A stretch of DNA of 64,000 bases from Streptomyces sp. NRRL F-5135 (GCF_000719775.1 NZ_JOHR01000004.1:368207-432206), one strand, 5' to 3'; positions 9,118-18,856 are shown, counted from the first letter of the stretch. Notes: generated by a model not told the origin, from the sequence alone. Made by a program: numbers and translations.

Positions 9118-11655
9118 ATGGCGGAGGCGAGCACCGGCGCGAGCGGCCCGAGCGCCGGGGCTGCCGGACCGGCCGGGGCTGTCGGGCCGGCCGGGACGGC
9201 CGGCGCGACCGGCTCTGACCGGTCCGGCGGTACGGCACGACCGCCCGGCGCCCCCGCACCCGCCGGGGCCGCCGCGGTGGGCGCCGACGCGGCGGCCACC
9301 GACCTCACCGACGCCCAGGTCGCCTCCCTCGACGCCCACTGGCGGGCCGCCAACTACCTCGCCGTCGGCCAGATCTACCTCATGGCCAACCCCCTGCTCC
9401 TGGAGCCACTGGCACCGGAGCACATCAAGCCCCGGCTGCTCGGCCACTGGGGCACCTCGCCCGGCCTCAACCTCGTCCACACGCACCTCAACCGGGTCAT
9501 CAAGGCTCGCGACCTCGACATGCTCTGCGTCTGGGGCCCCGGGCACGGCGGCCCGGCCGTGCTGGCCAACTCCTGGCTGGACGGCACGTACTCGCGGACG
9601 TACCCGGACGTGACCCGGGACCGGGCCGGCATGGAGCGGCTGTTCAAACAGTTCTCGTTCCCCGGCGGTGTGCCCAGCCACGTCGCGCCCGAGACCCCGG
9701 GCTCGATCCACGAGGGCGGCGAACTCGGCTACTCCCTCGCCCACGCCTACGGCGCCGCCCTGGACAACCCCGAGCTGGTCGTCGCCTGCGTGATCGGCGA
9801 CGGCGAGGCCGAGACCGGCCCGCTGGCCGGGTCCTGGCACGGGAACAAGTTCCTGGACCCGGTGCACGACGGCGCGGTCCTGCCCGTCCTGCACCTCAAC
9901 GGCTACAAGATCGCCAACCCTACGGTGCTCGCCCGGCTGCCGGAGGACGAACTCGACGCGCTGCTGCGCGGGTACGGCCACGAACCGCTGTACGTCTGCG
10001 GCGACGAGCCGTTGGCCGTCCACCGTGCGATGGCACGTGCGCTGGACACCGCCCTGGACCGGATCGCCGGCATCCGGCGCGACGCGCGCGAGAGCGGTGC
10101 CGCTGGCCGCCCCCGCTGGCCGCTGATCGTGCTGCGTACCCCCAAGGGCTGGACCGGCCCGCACGAGGTCGACGGTACGCCCGTCGAGGGCACCTGGCGC
10201 GCGCACCAGGTCCCCCTCAGTGGGGTCCGGGACAACCCGGACCACCTGCGCCAACTGGAGGCATGGCTCCGCTCGTACGGTCCCGACGAACTCTTCGACG
10301 CGACCGGCGCGCCCCGCCCCGACGTCCTGGAGTTCGTTCCCGAGGGCCCGCGCCGGCTCGGCGCCGGCCCGCACGCCAACGGCGGCCTGCTGCTGCGCGA
10401 GCTGCCCGTGCCCCCGCTGGAGCGGCACGCGGTACGCGTCGACAAGCCCGGCACCGTCCTGCACGAGCCCACCCGCGTCCTCGGCGCCCTGCTGGCCGAC
10501 GTGATGGAGGCCACGGCGGGACGGCGTGACTTCCGGGTCGTCGGCCCGGACGAGACGGCTTCCAACCGGCTGGAGGCGCTCTACGAGGTCACCGACAAGG
10601 CGTGGCAGGAGGCGAGGCTCGACACGGACGAGCACCTCGCGCGCGACGGGCGGGTGATGGAGGTCCTTTCCGAGCACCTGTGCCAGGGCTGGCTGGAGGG
10701 CTATCTCCTGACGGGCCGGCACGGTCTGTTCTCCAGCTACGAGGCGTTCGCGCACATCGTCGACTCGATGGTCAACCAGCACGTCAAGTGGCTGCGGACC
10801 TCGCGCCGGCTGTCCTGGCGCAGCCCCATCGCCTCCCTCAACTACCTGCTGACCTCGCACGTCTGGCGCCAGGACCACAACGGTTTCTCGCACCAGGACC
10901 CCGGCTTCGTGGATCACATCCTCAACAAGAGCCCGGAGGTCGTACGGGTCTACCTGCCGCCCGACGCCAACACCCTGCTGTCCGTCGCGGACCACGCGCT
11001 GCGCAGCCGTGACTACGTCAACGTGATCGTCGCGGGCAAGCAGCCGACCTTCGACTGGCTCACCCTGGACGAGGCCCGCGCCCACTGCGCCCGGGGGCTG
11101 GGCGCCTGGACCTGGGCGGGGACGGAGGACGGTACGCGGCCCCCGGACGCGGTCCTGGCCTGCGCCGGGGACGTGCCCACCCAGGAGACGCTCGCCGCGG
11201 CCTCACTGCTGCGCCGGCACCTGCCGGAGCTGGCCGTACGGGTGGTCAACGTGGTCGACATGGCTCGGCTGCTGCCGAACGCGGAACATCCGCACGGCAT
11301 GACGGACAGCGAGTACGACGCGCTGTTCACCACCGACCGGCCGGTGATCTTCGCGTACCACGGTTACCCGTGGCTGATCCACCGGCTCACCTATCGCCGC
11401 ACGGGCCACGAACACCTGCACGTACGCGGCTACAAGGAGGAGGGCACGACGACCACCCCCTTCGACATGGTCGTCCGCAACGACCTCGACCGGTACCGGC
11501 TGGTGATGGACGTGATCGACCGGGTGCCCGGCCTCGGCGTACGGGCGGTCGCCGTGCGCCAGGCCATGGCGGACGTGCGCACCCGCCACGAGGCGTGGAT
11601 CCGCGAACACGGCACCGATCTGCCCGAGGTGGCGGAGTGGACCTGGTCAGGCTGA
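9118..11655 (+). CDS. xfp: Xylulose-5-phosphate/fructose-6-phosphate phosphoketolase
   Basis: An 845-residue TPP enzyme that cleaves xylulose 5-phosphate, and often fructose 6-phosphate, with phosphate to acetyl phosphate plus an aldose phosphate. Diagnostic pieces are [55 protein letters not shown] and the TPP/Mg motif [19 protein letters not shown]. The C-terminal part contains ITSHV-like [19 protein letters not shown]. Family members are about 790 residues. The extra length is an N-terminal tail of about 55 residues made almost only of Ala, Gly, Pro and Thr, which is probably disordered. If translation begins later the tail would be lost. An AGGGAG site precedes the chosen ATG. No acetate kinase or phosphotransacetylase gene is in the window. 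Confidence 0.95.
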   Translation: MAEASTGASGPSAGAAGPAGAVGPAGTAGATGSDRSGGTARPPGAPAPAGAAAVGADAAATDLTDAQVASLDAHWRAANYLAVGQIYLMANPLLLEPLAPEHIKPRLLGHWGTSPGLNLVHTHLNRVIKARDLDMLCVWGPGHGGPAVLANSWLDGTYSRTYPDVTRDRAGMERLFKQFSFPGGVPSHVAPETPGSIHEGGELGYSLAHAYGAALDNPELVVACVIGDGEAETGPLAGSWHGNKFLDPVHDGAVLPVLHLNGYKIANPTVLARLPEDELDALLRGYGHEPLYVCGDEPLAVHRAMARALDTALDRIAGIRRDARESGAAGRPRWPLIVLRTPKGWTGPHEVDGTPVEGTWRAHQVPLSGVRDNPDHLRQLEAWLRSYGPDELFDATGAPRPDVLEFVPEGPRRLGAGPHANGGLLLRELPVPPLERHAVRVDKPGTVLHEPTRVLGALLADVMEATAGRRDFRVVGPDETASNRLEALYEVTDKAWQEARLDTDEHLARDGRVMEVLSEHLCQGWLEGYLLTGRHGLFSSYEAFAHIVDSMVNQHVKWLRTSRRLSWRSPIASLNYLLTSHVWRQDHNGFSHQDPGFVDHILNKSPEVVRVYLPPDANTLLSVADHALRSRDYVNVIVAGKQPTFDWLTLDEARAHCARGLGAWTWAGTEDGTRPPDAVLACAGDVPTQETLAAASLLRRHLPELAVRVVNVVDMARLLPNAEHPHGMTDSEYDALFTTDRPVIFAYHGYPWLIHRLTYRRTGHEHLHVRGYKEEGTTTTPFDMVVRNDLDRYRLVMDVIDRVPGLGVRAVAVRQAMADVRTRHEAWIREHGTDLPEVAEWTWSG

Positions 11656-11698
11656 ACGGAGGGGCCGCCCGGCGGGCAGCCGCAACCCCGAAGGGCGA

Positions 11699-11761
11699 AG
11701 GGGAGGAATGAGGGGAACGGGGGGAACGAGCGGAACGGGGAGAACCTGGGGGAACGAGAGG
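11699..11761. repeat. G/A-rich degenerate repeat (GGGGAACG-like)
   Basis: The strip before the LigD-type gene contains about five imperfect copies of a GGGGAACGa-like unit, giving an almost pure purine plus strand. It is either slippage-generated or an extended purine-rich leader. No function can be assigned. Confidence 0.5.
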
Positions 11762-11775
11762 AAGCGGTACGCGAC

Positions 11776-12693
11776 ATGAGCACCGGCACACGGAACGTCC
11801 GGGCCGGGAACAGGACCGTGGAGATCCACCGTCCGGACAAGACCCTCTTTCCGGGGACGGGAACCGAGGGCCTCACCAAGGCCGGACTGGCCGAGTACTA
11901 CCGGAGCGTCGCCCCCTTCATGCTGCCCGAGCTGAAGGGTCGGCCGCTGATGCTGGAGCGGCGCCCGGACGGGCTGGAGGGGCCACGCTTCATGCAGAAG
12001 AACACCCCCGACAGCTATCCGGACTGGATCCGCAGGGCCGAGCTGCCGAAGAGGGACGGCACCGTCACGCACACCGTGTGCGACACCACCGCGAGCCTGG
12101 TGTACCTCGCGGACCAGGCGTGCCTGACCTTCCACCGCTGGCTGTCGCGCGCCGGGCGGCCCGACTGCCCGGACAGGCTGGTCTTCGACCTCGATCCGCC
12201 GGGCGACGACTTCGAGTCCGTGCGCCGGGCCGCCCGGCAGCTGGGGGAGCTGCTCGGCGAACTGAACCTGCCGAGCACCCTGATGACGACCGGCTCCCGG
12301 GGGCTGCACGTGATCGTGCCGCTGGACGGCCGTACCGGTTTCGACGAGGTACGGGAGTTCGCCACCGATGTCGCCAGGACCCTGGCGGACCGCGACCCGG
12401 ACCGGCTGACCACGGAGGTCCGCACGGACGCGCGCGGCGGGCGGCTCTACCTGGACGTCCAGCGCAACGCCTATGCGCAGACGTCCGTCGCGCCCTTCTC
12501 CGTACGGGCGAAGGAGGGCGCTCCGGTGGCCATGCCGATCAGCTGGGAGCAGCTGTCGGATCCGGACCTCGACGCACGGCGCTGGACGGTGCGCGACGCG
12601 CTGGAGCAGGCCCGGACCCGCCCGTGGTCCGCGGCACCGAGCCGGGGCCGGGCGCTGGGCCCGGCCCGCAGGAGGCTGGCGGAGCTGGGATGA
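11776..12693 (+). CDS. LigD-type DNA polymerase/primase domain protein (NHEJ)
   Basis: A 305-residue stand-alone polymerase domain of the archaeo-eukaryotic primase superfamily, as found in bacterial DNA ligase D. Motif I with the metal-binding aspartates is LVFDLDPP (Asp138, Asp140). The SRGLHVIVPL motif is at 174-183, and LYLDVQRNAYAQTSVAPFSVR carries the third part of the active site. Such proteins add ribonucleotides and align broken ends during Ku-dependent end joining. No ligase, nuclease or ku gene is nearby, so it presumably works with proteins encoded elsewhere. The length fits the split-LigD arrangement of actinobacteria. The start ATG comes after a purine-rich leader with no single strong site. 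Confidence 0.92.
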   Translation: MSTGTRNVRAGNRTVEIHRPDKTLFPGTGTEGLTKAGLAEYYRSVAPFMLPELKGRPLMLERRPDGLEGPRFMQKNTPDSYPDWIRRAELPKRDGTVTHTVCDTTASLVYLADQACLTFHRWLSRAGRPDCPDRLVFDLDPPGDDFESVRRAARQLGELLGELNLPSTLMTTGSRGLHVIVPLDGRTGFDEVREFATDVARTLADRDPDRLTTEVRTDARGGRLYLDVQRNAYAQTSVAPFSVRAKEGAPVAMPISWEQLSDPDLDARRWTVRDALEQARTRPWSAAPSRGRALGPARRRLAELG

Positions 12694-12759
12694 GCACGCG
12701 CCCGGAAGCGCGCCCCGCGAGCACGGCCCGCGAAGCACGCTTCGACGAGCGCCGGGGAT

Positions 12760-13128
12760 TCACGCTCCCGGCGGGAACTCCCCGTTCAGCGCGGCGGCGA
12801 GCCGCGACTGGGCGGCCGCCTCCGCCGTCCGGCCCTGACGCTCCAGCGTGCGGCTCAGCATCAGATGCGCGTACGGCTCCACCGGATCGCGCTCGATGAC
12901 GGCGCGCAGCTCGCTCTCGGCCTTGGTCAGCCGCGCCGAGTGGTAGTAGGCGCGGGCCAGCAGGAGCCGCGGGGCGACCTGCTCCGGCACCTCGGCCACC
13001 AGGCCGGCGAGGATGCGGGCGGCCGTGACGTACTCCTTCGCGTCGAAGAACAGCTGGGCGCGGTCCCACCGCTCGGCGGCCGTGCCGTACTCGTAGTACG
13101 TGCTCGTCGTGCTCCGCGTGTTCTCCAC
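12760..13128 (-). CDS. Tetratricopeptide-repeat protein
   Basis: A 122-residue soluble protein containing about two to three TPR units. One runs AERWDRAQLFFDAKEYVTAARI, followed by APRLLLARAYYHSARLTKAESE and YAHLMLSRTLERQGRTAEAAAQ. TPRs mediate protein-protein contacts, and the partner is unknown. The ATG is preceded on the minus strand by AGGAGGA. It converges with the LigD-type gene and diverges from the pirin gene. Small TPR proteins next to pirin genes are common in Streptomyces, but no shared role is established here. Confidence 0.85.
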   Translation of the reverse strand: MENTRSTTSTYYEYGTAAERWDRAQLFFDAKEYVTAARILAGLVAEVPEQVAPRLLLARAYYHSARLTKAESELRAVIERDPVEPYAHLMLSRTLERQGRTAEAAAQSRLAAALNGEFPPGA

Positions 13129-13295
13129 GTGTCCTCCTTCGCCCGTCTCCGACAGGAGCCGTCAACGGAGCGGGCGCGGGGAATATTCCACCCCGGGGAC
13201 GGAGCGCGCGTTCCTCCGAACGGGCCGGGCGGCTACGGTGACTCGGGGGTGACTCGGGCGGCTGGGCGGCTCCGGTGGGGAGTAGGTTGTGCGCC

Positions 13296-14261
13296 ATGAG
13301 CAATCTTGATCGCCAGGCGTCCCCCACCGTCTGCGGCGGGCGGGGGTTCGTCGTCGCCGAGCCGGTCCGTGAGCTGCTGAGCCCGCGCCGGGTCCAGCTG
13401 GGCGAGTCCACCGAGGTCCGGCGGCTGCTGCCCAACCTGGGCCGCCGCATGGTCGGCGCCTGGGCCTTTGTCGATCATTACGGGCCCGATGACATCGCCG
13501 ACGAACCAGGTATGCAGGTGCCGCCCCACCCGCACATGGGGCTGCAGACGGTGAGCTGGCTGCACGACGGCGAGGTGCTGCACCGCGACAGCCTCGGCAG
13601 CCTCCAGACCATCCGCCCGCGCGAGCTGGGCCTGATGACGTCCGGCCGGGCCATCTCGCATTCCGAGGAGAGCCCCCGGGTCCACGCCCGCTTCCTGCAC
13701 GGCGCCCAGCTCTGGGTGGCACTCCCGGGCGCGCACCGCGAGGTCCAGCCGCACTTCCAGCACCACACCGACCTCCCCGAGGTCACCGCCCCCGGCCTGT
13801 CCGCCACCGTCATCCTGGGCGCCCTGGACGGTGCCGTCTCGCCCGGTACGACGTACACCCCGATCGTCGGCGCCGATCTCACCCTCGCCCGGGGCGCCGA
13901 AACCCGGCTGCCCCTCGAACCGGACTTCGAGTACGCCGTCCTGTCGATGTCCGGCGAAACCGCGGTCGACGGTGTGCCCGTCGTCCCCGGATCCATGCTC
14001 TACCTCGGCTGCGGCCGCTCCGAACTCCCGTTGCGTGCCGAATCCGACGCGGGCCTGCTGCTCCTGGGCGGTGAGCCCTTCGAGGAGGAGATCGTGATGT
14101 GGTGGAACTTCATCGGACGCTCCCAGGCCGACATCGAACAGGCCCGCGAGGACTGGACCTCGGGCGCCCGCTTCGGCGAGGTACACGGCTACGCGGGCAA
14201 CCGCCTGGCCGCCCCCGACCTCCCGCCGACCCCTCTGAAACCGCGCGGCCGGGTGCGCTGA
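13296..14261 (+). CDS. Pirin family protein
   Basis: A 321-residue bicupin of the pirin family. The N-terminal cupin has the metal-binding signature PHPHMGLQTVSWL with later GEVLHRDSLG, and HARFLHGAQLWVALP follows. The second cupin covers about residues 180-280 (GSMLYLGCGRSELPL). The C-terminal MWWNFIGRSQADIEQAREDW is highly characteristic of bacterial pirins. Members are metal-binding regulators or quercetin dioxygenases, and the role here cannot be decided. I start at the ATG of MSNLDRQ because the conserved region begins soon after it. It appears monocistronic and is followed by a long gap. Confidence 0.93.
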   Translation: MSNLDRQASPTVCGGRGFVVAEPVRELLSPRRVQLGESTEVRRLLPNLGRRMVGAWAFVDHYGPDDIADEPGMQVPPHPHMGLQTVSWLHDGEVLHRDSLGSLQTIRPRELGLMTSGRAISHSEESPRVHARFLHGAQLWVALPGAHREVQPHFQHHTDLPEVTAPGLSATVILGALDGAVSPGTTYTPIVGADLTLARGAETRLPLEPDFEYAVLSMSGETAVDGVPVVPGSMLYLGCGRSELPLRAESDAGLLLLGGEPFEEEIVMWWNFIGRSQADIEQAREDWTSGARFGEVHGYAGNRLAAPDLPPTPLKPRGRVR

Positions 14262-14638
14262 CCTGGGGAAATGTGCAAGTGGGAGAAGGTGGCCGGAGAG
14301 GAGCTACGGCATCTCCCCTGAAGCTCTCCCCACGTGCCAAGGGACCTGTGGCCGTAGGCCTCCGCGCACTTCGGCTCCCTGCTGTTGTGGCGAGCGATCT
14401 GGTTTCGTAGCGGCGCGCGCCTACCGATGCTGCCGTGCTCAGGCGTGCGCCTGTGCTGAAGCGGGCGGCCGGGACCATCCCCGTGTCTTTGTGGGAGCGC
14501 GACAATGATCCGTCCTGGGCGCTCAGGACGCAGGAACTTCCGTGACACCGTCGAGACATGACCTCGATGTACCCCCCATCGTGGTCCACCGTCCGAGATC
14601 GCATTGACGACAAGCTCCGGCCCTCGACCCGGCTGCCA
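14262..14638. other. Intergenic stretch, no gene supported
   Basis: About 375 bp after the pirin stop show no convincing gene on either strand. The minus-strand frame reads as Ser/Arg-rich sequence with no family resemblance. The local base composition is slightly lower in GC than the neighbours, which would suit old, decayed DNA. Confidence 0.4.
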
Positions 14639-14674
14639 CCCGTGACCGGGCCGAGGGTGCGGCCCGGTCACGGG
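14639..14674 (-). terminator. Strong terminator hairpin of the tctCBA operon
   Basis: A perfect 14-bp inverted repeat (CCCGTGACCGGGCC / GGCCCGGTCACGGG) with an 8-base loop lies about 115 bases downstream of the tctA stop. It is symmetrical enough to act in both directions. Confidence 0.75.
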
Positions 14675-14790
14675 TCGGCGAACACTCCGACGGGTCGAGG
14701 GCACCGCGAAGGCCGTGACGTCGGTGTGGCGGCCGGAGGAGCGGAAGGCCGGGGCGTCCGTCCGTGGGGGCGACGACGCCCCTGGGGACG

Positions 14791-16314
14791 TCAGGACGAG
14801 ACCGCCCGCGGTGTCCTGGCACGGCGGCGGTTCCGGGCGCGCTGGACCAGCAGGCCGGTGACGCCGAGCGCGAGCACGAGGTAGAGGATGATCGTGATCG
14901 GGCTCGACACGAGCACCGACGGGTCGCCCTCGCTGACCGCCATCGCGCGGCGGAACTCGGTCTCGGCGAGCGGGCCGAGGATGACTCCGATGAGGACCGG
15001 GGCGACGGGCAGCCCGTACCGGCGCATGGCGAAGCCGAGCAGGCCGATGGCCAGGACGAGGACGAGATCGAGGACCTTGCCGCTGGTGGCGTAGACACCC
15101 AGCATGGCGAACACCGTGATCCCGCTGTAGAGGTAGTGCCGGGGAACTTTCAGGAGCTTCGCCCACAACGGTGCGAACGGCAGGTTGAGTACCAGCAGGA
15201 CGGTCATGGCGACGAAGAAGCTGGCCAGTAGCGCCCACACGAGGTCACTGGCACGCTCGAAGAGCAGCGGGCCAGGCTGGAGCCCGTACTGGCGGAAGGC
15301 GGCCAGCAGTACGGCGGCCGTCGCCGACGTCGGCAGGCCCAGCGCGAGCAGGGCGCCCATCGCGGTGCCGGCGGTCGCGTTGCCCGCCGCCTCCGGTCCG
15401 GCCACGCCCTGGATGGCGCCCTTGCCGAACATGGAGTCCGCGCGTCGCGATCCGAGCCTGCGCTCGGTGCCGTAGGAGAGGAAGGTCGGCACCTCGGATC
15501 CGCCTACGGGGATGATGCCGAACGGTACACCGATCGCGGTGCCGCGCAGCCACGCGGGCATCGCCAGCCGGATCTCCCGGCGCGACAGCCACAGCCGGCC
15601 GGTGGACGGCATGACGCGCAGGTCCTCCGTGGTCCCGCGTCGTGCGGCGACGGCGACGACCTCGCCGAGGGCCAGCAGGCCCACGGTGATCACCACGATG
15701 TTGATGCCGTCGAACAGCTCCGGCAGACCCCCGGTGAAGCGAGCGGCGCCGGACATGCCGTCGACGCCGACCAGCGCGATCGCGAGTCCGATGACCAGGG
15801 CGGCCAGTCCGCGGAGGACCGACTCGCTCACCACGGCCGAGATGGCGACGAACGCGAAGACGGCGAGCGCCAGGTACTCGGCGGGGCCGAAGAGCGTGGC
15901 GAGTTCGGCCAGCGAGGGGGCGAAGAAGACCACGAGCACGGAGGAGAGGATGCCGCCGATGAACGCGCCGATGGCGGCGGTCGCGAGCGCCTGGGCGGCG
16001 CGACCGGATTTCGCCATCCGGTGGCCCTCGATGGACCCGGCGATCGCGGTGCTGTTGCCGGGGGTGTTCATCAGGATGCCGGCGGTCGAGTCACCGAACA
16101 GTCCGCCGAACAGCACGCCGGCGAACATGATGAACGCGCCGATCGGGTCCAGCGAGAAGGTCACGGGAAGCAGCAGTGCCACCGCCATCGCCGAGCCGAG
16201 GCCCGGAAGTACGCCGACGGCCGTGCCCAGCAGGGCGCCGACGAGCACCCACAGCATGTTCATGGGCGTCAGGATCGTGAGGAACCCGTCGCCGAGGTTG
16301 CCCAGTGATTCCAT
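14791..16314 (-). CDS. tctA: Tripartite tricarboxylate transporter large permease, TctA
   Basis: A 507-residue polytopic membrane protein, the normal TctA length, with about 10-12 hydrophobic segments. Family hallmarks are GVLPGLGSAMAVALLLPVTF near residue 38, FGDSTAGILMNTPGNSTAIA and the second-half repeat GIIPVGGSEVPTFLSYGTE. TctA forms the sodium- or proton-coupled path for di- and tricarboxylates delivered by TctC. The ATG at 16314 overlaps the tctB stop as TGATG, indicating translational coupling. It is the last gene of the minus-strand operon tctC-tctB-tctA, ended by the hairpin at 14639-14674. Confidence 0.93.
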   Translation of the reverse strand: MESLGNLGDGFLTILTPMNMLWVLVGALLGTAVGVLPGLGSAMAVALLLPVTFSLDPIGAFIMFAGVLFGGLFGDSTAGILMNTPGNSTAIAGSIEGHRMAKSGRAAQALATAAIGAFIGGILSSVLVVFFAPSLAELATLFGPAEYLALAVFAFVAISAVVSESVLRGLAALVIGLAIALVGVDGMSGAARFTGGLPELFDGINIVVITVGLLALGEVVAVAARRGTTEDLRVMPSTGRLWLSRREIRLAMPAWLRGTAIGVPFGIIPVGGSEVPTFLSYGTERRLGSRRADSMFGKGAIQGVAGPEAAGNATAGTAMGALLALGLPTSATAAVLLAAFRQYGLQPGPLLFERASDLVWALLASFFVAMTVLLVLNLPFAPLWAKLLKVPRHYLYSGITVFAMLGVYATSGKVLDLVLVLAIGLLGFAMRRYGLPVAPVLIGVILGPLAETEFRRAMAVSEGDPSVLVSSPITIILYLVLALGVTGLLVQRARNRRRARTPRAVSS

Positions 16315-16934
16315 CAGAGGACTCCTGCCAGGATGCCCGGGGGAAGGCTGAGGCCCAGTCCTGCGGAGAAGGCCAGTTGAACGATGGACGAGATGGCGAT
16401 CGACAGGAAGGCGTCGAACACCGGCCGACGGCTGCCCAGCGCTCTGGCGACCCCCCAGAACAACAGCGCGCCGGACAGCAGCCACCCGAGAGGGACGAGC
16501 AGGGCTATGAACGCCGCGATCGTGCCGACGAGTCCGAGCACCGCCCAGCGGTTGCTGCGGACCCTGCTCGGGGCGAGGGTGTTCTCGGCGTCGGACCCGG
16601 TGGTGTCCGCGGCGACGGTGGCGACGGTGTCGTTGCCGGCGGCGGTACCGGCGCCGGTGGGCGGAGCGCCGTCCGCCGGGGCGGTGACCTGTTCGGGCTC
16701 GGGACGGCGCACTACGTCGACGCCCAGGAGGACGGCGAACACGACGCACGCGACGGCGACCATCGTGGGGAACATCCGGGGCCCCGGTGAGGCGACGTTG
16801 GCCGGCACCTCCATGGTGAGTGTTCCGGCACCCAGCACGATGCCGGTGACGAGCAGCAGCAGCGGGACGATCAGGCCGGTGCGGCGGCGCAGGAAGGCGG
16901 CCGGTCCCGTATCCGGCACGGGGTGGGTGGTCAC
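16314..16934 (-). CDS. tctB: Tripartite tricarboxylate transporter small permease, TctB
   Basis: A 206-residue membrane protein with four predicted hydrophobic segments (near residues 20-38, 55-72, 132-150 and 175-200). The family-typical SPGPRMFPTMVAV lies between the first two. Residues 78-125 form an unusually long, soluble Ala/Thr/Pro-rich loop between the second and third segments, larger than in many TctB proteins. It is the small partner of TctA. The GTG start overlaps the tctC stop as GTGA, and the stop overlaps the tctA start, so the three genes are tightly coupled. Confidence 0.88.
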   Translation of the reverse strand: MTTHPVPDTGPAAFLRRRTGLIVPLLLLVTGIVLGAGTLTMEVPANVASPGPRMFPTMVAVACVVFAVLLGVDVVRRPEPEQVTAPADGAPPTGAGTAAGNDTVATVAADTTGSDAENTLAPSRVRSNRWAVLGLVGTIAAFIALLVPLGWLLSGALLFWGVARALGSRRPVFDAFLSIAISSIVQLAFSAGLGLSLPPGILAGVL

Positions 16935-17923
16935 AGCCCCAGCTCCTCGATGATGGTGTTCACCCTCAGCTGGTCCTGGCGGATGAAGTCGGCGAACTCG
17001 TCACCGGTCAGGAGGCTGTCCACCCACTTGTTGCGGGTGAGGGCGTCCTCCCACTCGGCCGTGCGGGTCCCCTCGGTGACGATGTCGGTCAGTTCCTGTC
17101 GCTGTGCGTCGCTGATGCCCGGCGGGGCGACCAGGCCGCGCCAGTTGGGCAGGGACACGTCGACGCCCTGCTCGATGAAGGTCGGGGTGTCGATCCCCGG
17201 CACCGGCCTGTCGGCCGAGACCGCGAGGGCCCGCAGGTTGCCCGCCTCGATCTGGTCGCGGAAGTCGTTGTAGCTGCTGACCCCGATCTCGACGGTGTTC
17301 GACAGCAGCGCCGTGAGTACCTCTCCGCCGCCCGCGAACGAGATGTAGTTGACCTCCTTCGGGTCGATGCCGGCCTCGCGCGCGGCGAGTCCGGCGAGCA
17401 GGTGGTCGGTGCCGCCGAGCCCGCCGCCGCCGACGGCGTGGCTGTGCGGGTTCTTCTTCCACGCCGCCATGAAGTCCTGGAGCGTCCGGTACGGGGAGTC
17501 GGCCGGGACGATGAAGACCTGGTAGTCCTCGGCGAGCCGGGCGATCGGTGTGGTGTTCTCCAGGTTCACGCGCGATTTGTTGACCGTGATCGCGCCTTCC
17601 ATCACGGTGCCGGTCATCATCAGCCGTGTGGGGTCGTCGCCGAACTCGACGAACTGCCCGAGCCCGATGGTGCCGCCGGCCCCCGGCACGTTGACGACCT
17701 GGACGTTGTTGACGATCGAGTCGCCCCGCAGGGCCTGCTGGAACTCGCGTGACGCGAGATCCCAGCCTCCTCCGGGCGCGGCCGGGGCCGTGACCGTCAG
17801 TTTCGACCTCGGAGTGGCGCCCGAGGTGGAGTTGCTCGCGTCCACGGCGGCGGCCCCCGCGAGCACCACGGTGCTCAGGACGCCGGCGACGGCGAGCATG
17901 AAACGTTTCCTCTGCACGATCAC
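16931..17923 (-). CDS. tctC: Tripartite tricarboxylate transporter substrate-binding protein, TctC
   Basis: A 330-residue secreted solute-binding protein of the Bug/TctC family. Residues 1-28 form a Sec signal peptide (basic start, hydrophobic AGVLSTVVLAGAAA) with no lipobox cysteine. The mature part starts with LTVTAPAAPGGGWDLASREF. The ligand-contact loops NVPGAGGTIGLGQF and GGGGLGGTDHLLAGLAA match the family's carboxylate-binding loops. Substrates known in the family include citrate, tricarballylate and aromatic acids, and the actual ligand is not readable. It is first in the operon and faces the divergent iclR gene across a 159-bp promoter region. Confidence 0.92.
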   Translation of the reverse strand: MIVQRKRFMLAVAGVLSTVVLAGAAAVDASNSTSGATPRSKLTVTAPAAPGGGWDLASREFQQALRGDSIVNNVQVVNVPGAGGTIGLGQFVEFGDDPTRLMMTGTVMEGAITVNKSRVNLENTTPIARLAEDYQVFIVPADSPYRTLQDFMAAWKKNPHSHAVGGGGLGGTDHLLAGLAAREAGIDPKEVNYISFAGGGEVLTALLSNTVEIGVSSYNDFRDQIEAGNLRALAVSADRPVPGIDTPTFIEQGVDVSLPNWRGLVAPPGISDAQRQELTDIVTEGTRTAEWEDALTRNKWVDSLLTGDEFADFIRQDQLRVNTIIEELGL

Positions 17924-17995
17924 TCCCTTGTGACCCCAGACCGAGCGTGACTCCGTGCCTGGCTGGATTCGCGGTGGTCGGCTACCTCAGTATGT

Positions 17996-18027
17996 CCATC
18001 TGGTGGATACTGATGACCGCCAGATGG
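17996..18027. promoter_or_regulatory. Putative IclR operator in the tctC/iclR divergent promoter
   Basis: Perfect 8-bp inverted arms CCATCTGG and CCAGATGG are separated by 16 bases. The left arm also sits inside a smaller palindrome (TCCATCTGGTGGA). The position between the divergent tctC and iclR genes fits an operator that would control both directions. Confidence 0.55.
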
Positions 18028-18082
18028 TAAACATCATTTCCAGGGCGAGGCAATGGAGATGACATCACGAAGAAGGGAACCG

Positions 18083-18856
18083 ATGTCTCCGACAGCTGAC
18101 GGGAGTGGGATCCGGGCGGTGAGCCGGGCGTGGCAGGTGCTGCGGGCGTTCACACCGGAACGCATGTCACTCACACTGACCGACCTTGTCCGCGACACGG
18201 GCCTGCCGAGGACCACCGTGCTGCGGCTCGTGGAGACGCTGGCCGGCGAGGGGCTGGTGGAGTCCGGGCGGGACGGGCGGGTCCGGGTCGGCACCAGCCT
18301 GATCGCCTTCGCGGCCTTCGCCGACACCGCCTGGACGGTCCCGCCCGCCTCACTGGCGCGGATGCGCGCCCTCGCCGCCGAGACCGGTGAGACGGTGAGC
18401 CTCTACGTCCGCGAGGGCACGGGGCGGGTCGTGGTTGGCCAGGCTCCCAGCCCCAACACCCTGCGGCATGTGGTGGAGCCGGGGGACGTCCTGACGATGT
18501 CCGTGGGATCCGCCGCGTACGTACTGCTCAGCCTCGAACCGCCGGAGGAACGGGAGCTGCTCTTCGCGCGCATCGCCGCGGAGTCCGACGGGGACGCCGA
18601 GGCGCTCCGCGCCGGAACGGAGGTCGCGGCCGAGAGGGGCTGGTGCGTCACCCACGGCGAACGCGAACCGGGCAACAGCGGTCTGGCGGTACCCGTCCCG
18701 TTCCCGGGCGGTGCCGCACCCGCCCGCCCGCCGGTGCTCGCCGTCGGCGGACCGACCGTGCGGTTCACCGAGGACAAGATCCCCGGTTTCGTGCTCGCGG
18801 TGCGCCGCTGCGCCGAGGACATCGCGCGAACCGGTCTGCCTCCCGCCCTGTACTGA
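18083..18856 (+). CDS. IclR-family transcriptional regulator
   Basis: A 257-residue regulator. The winged helix-turn-helix (residues about 10-68) contains SLTLTDLVRDTGLPRTTVLRLVETL. The C-terminal IclR effector domain includes ETVSLYVREGTGRVVVGQ and HGEREPGNSGLAVPVPF. IclR proteins bind a small carboxylate or aromatic effector. I use the ATG at 18083 because AAGAAGGG lies upstream at good spacing. An in-frame ATG at 18053 would add 10 residues. It is divergent from tctCBA and followed by rraA-like and dehydrogenase genes, so it is the likely local regulator of transport and catabolism. Confidence 0.9.
   Translation: MSPTADGSGIRAVSRAWQVLRAFTPERMSLTLTDLVRDTGLPRTTVLRLVETLAGEGLVESGRDGRVRVGTSLIAFAAFADTAWTVPPASLARMRALAAETGETVSLYVREGTGRVVVGQAPSPNTLRHVVEPGDVLTMSVGSAAYVLLSLEPPEERELLFARIAAESDGDAEALRAGTEVAAERGWCVTHGEREPGNSGLAVPVPFPGGAAPARPPVLAVGGPTVRFTEDKIPGFVLAVRRCAEDIARTGLPPALY

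Noticed and set aside
8584..11085. An 833-codon minus-strand frame opposite gabD and xfp
   Set aside because: It is the antisense shadow of two confidently identified enzymes. Its translation is Arg/Val/Gly-rich with no motif. Long antisense frames are expected at this GC content.
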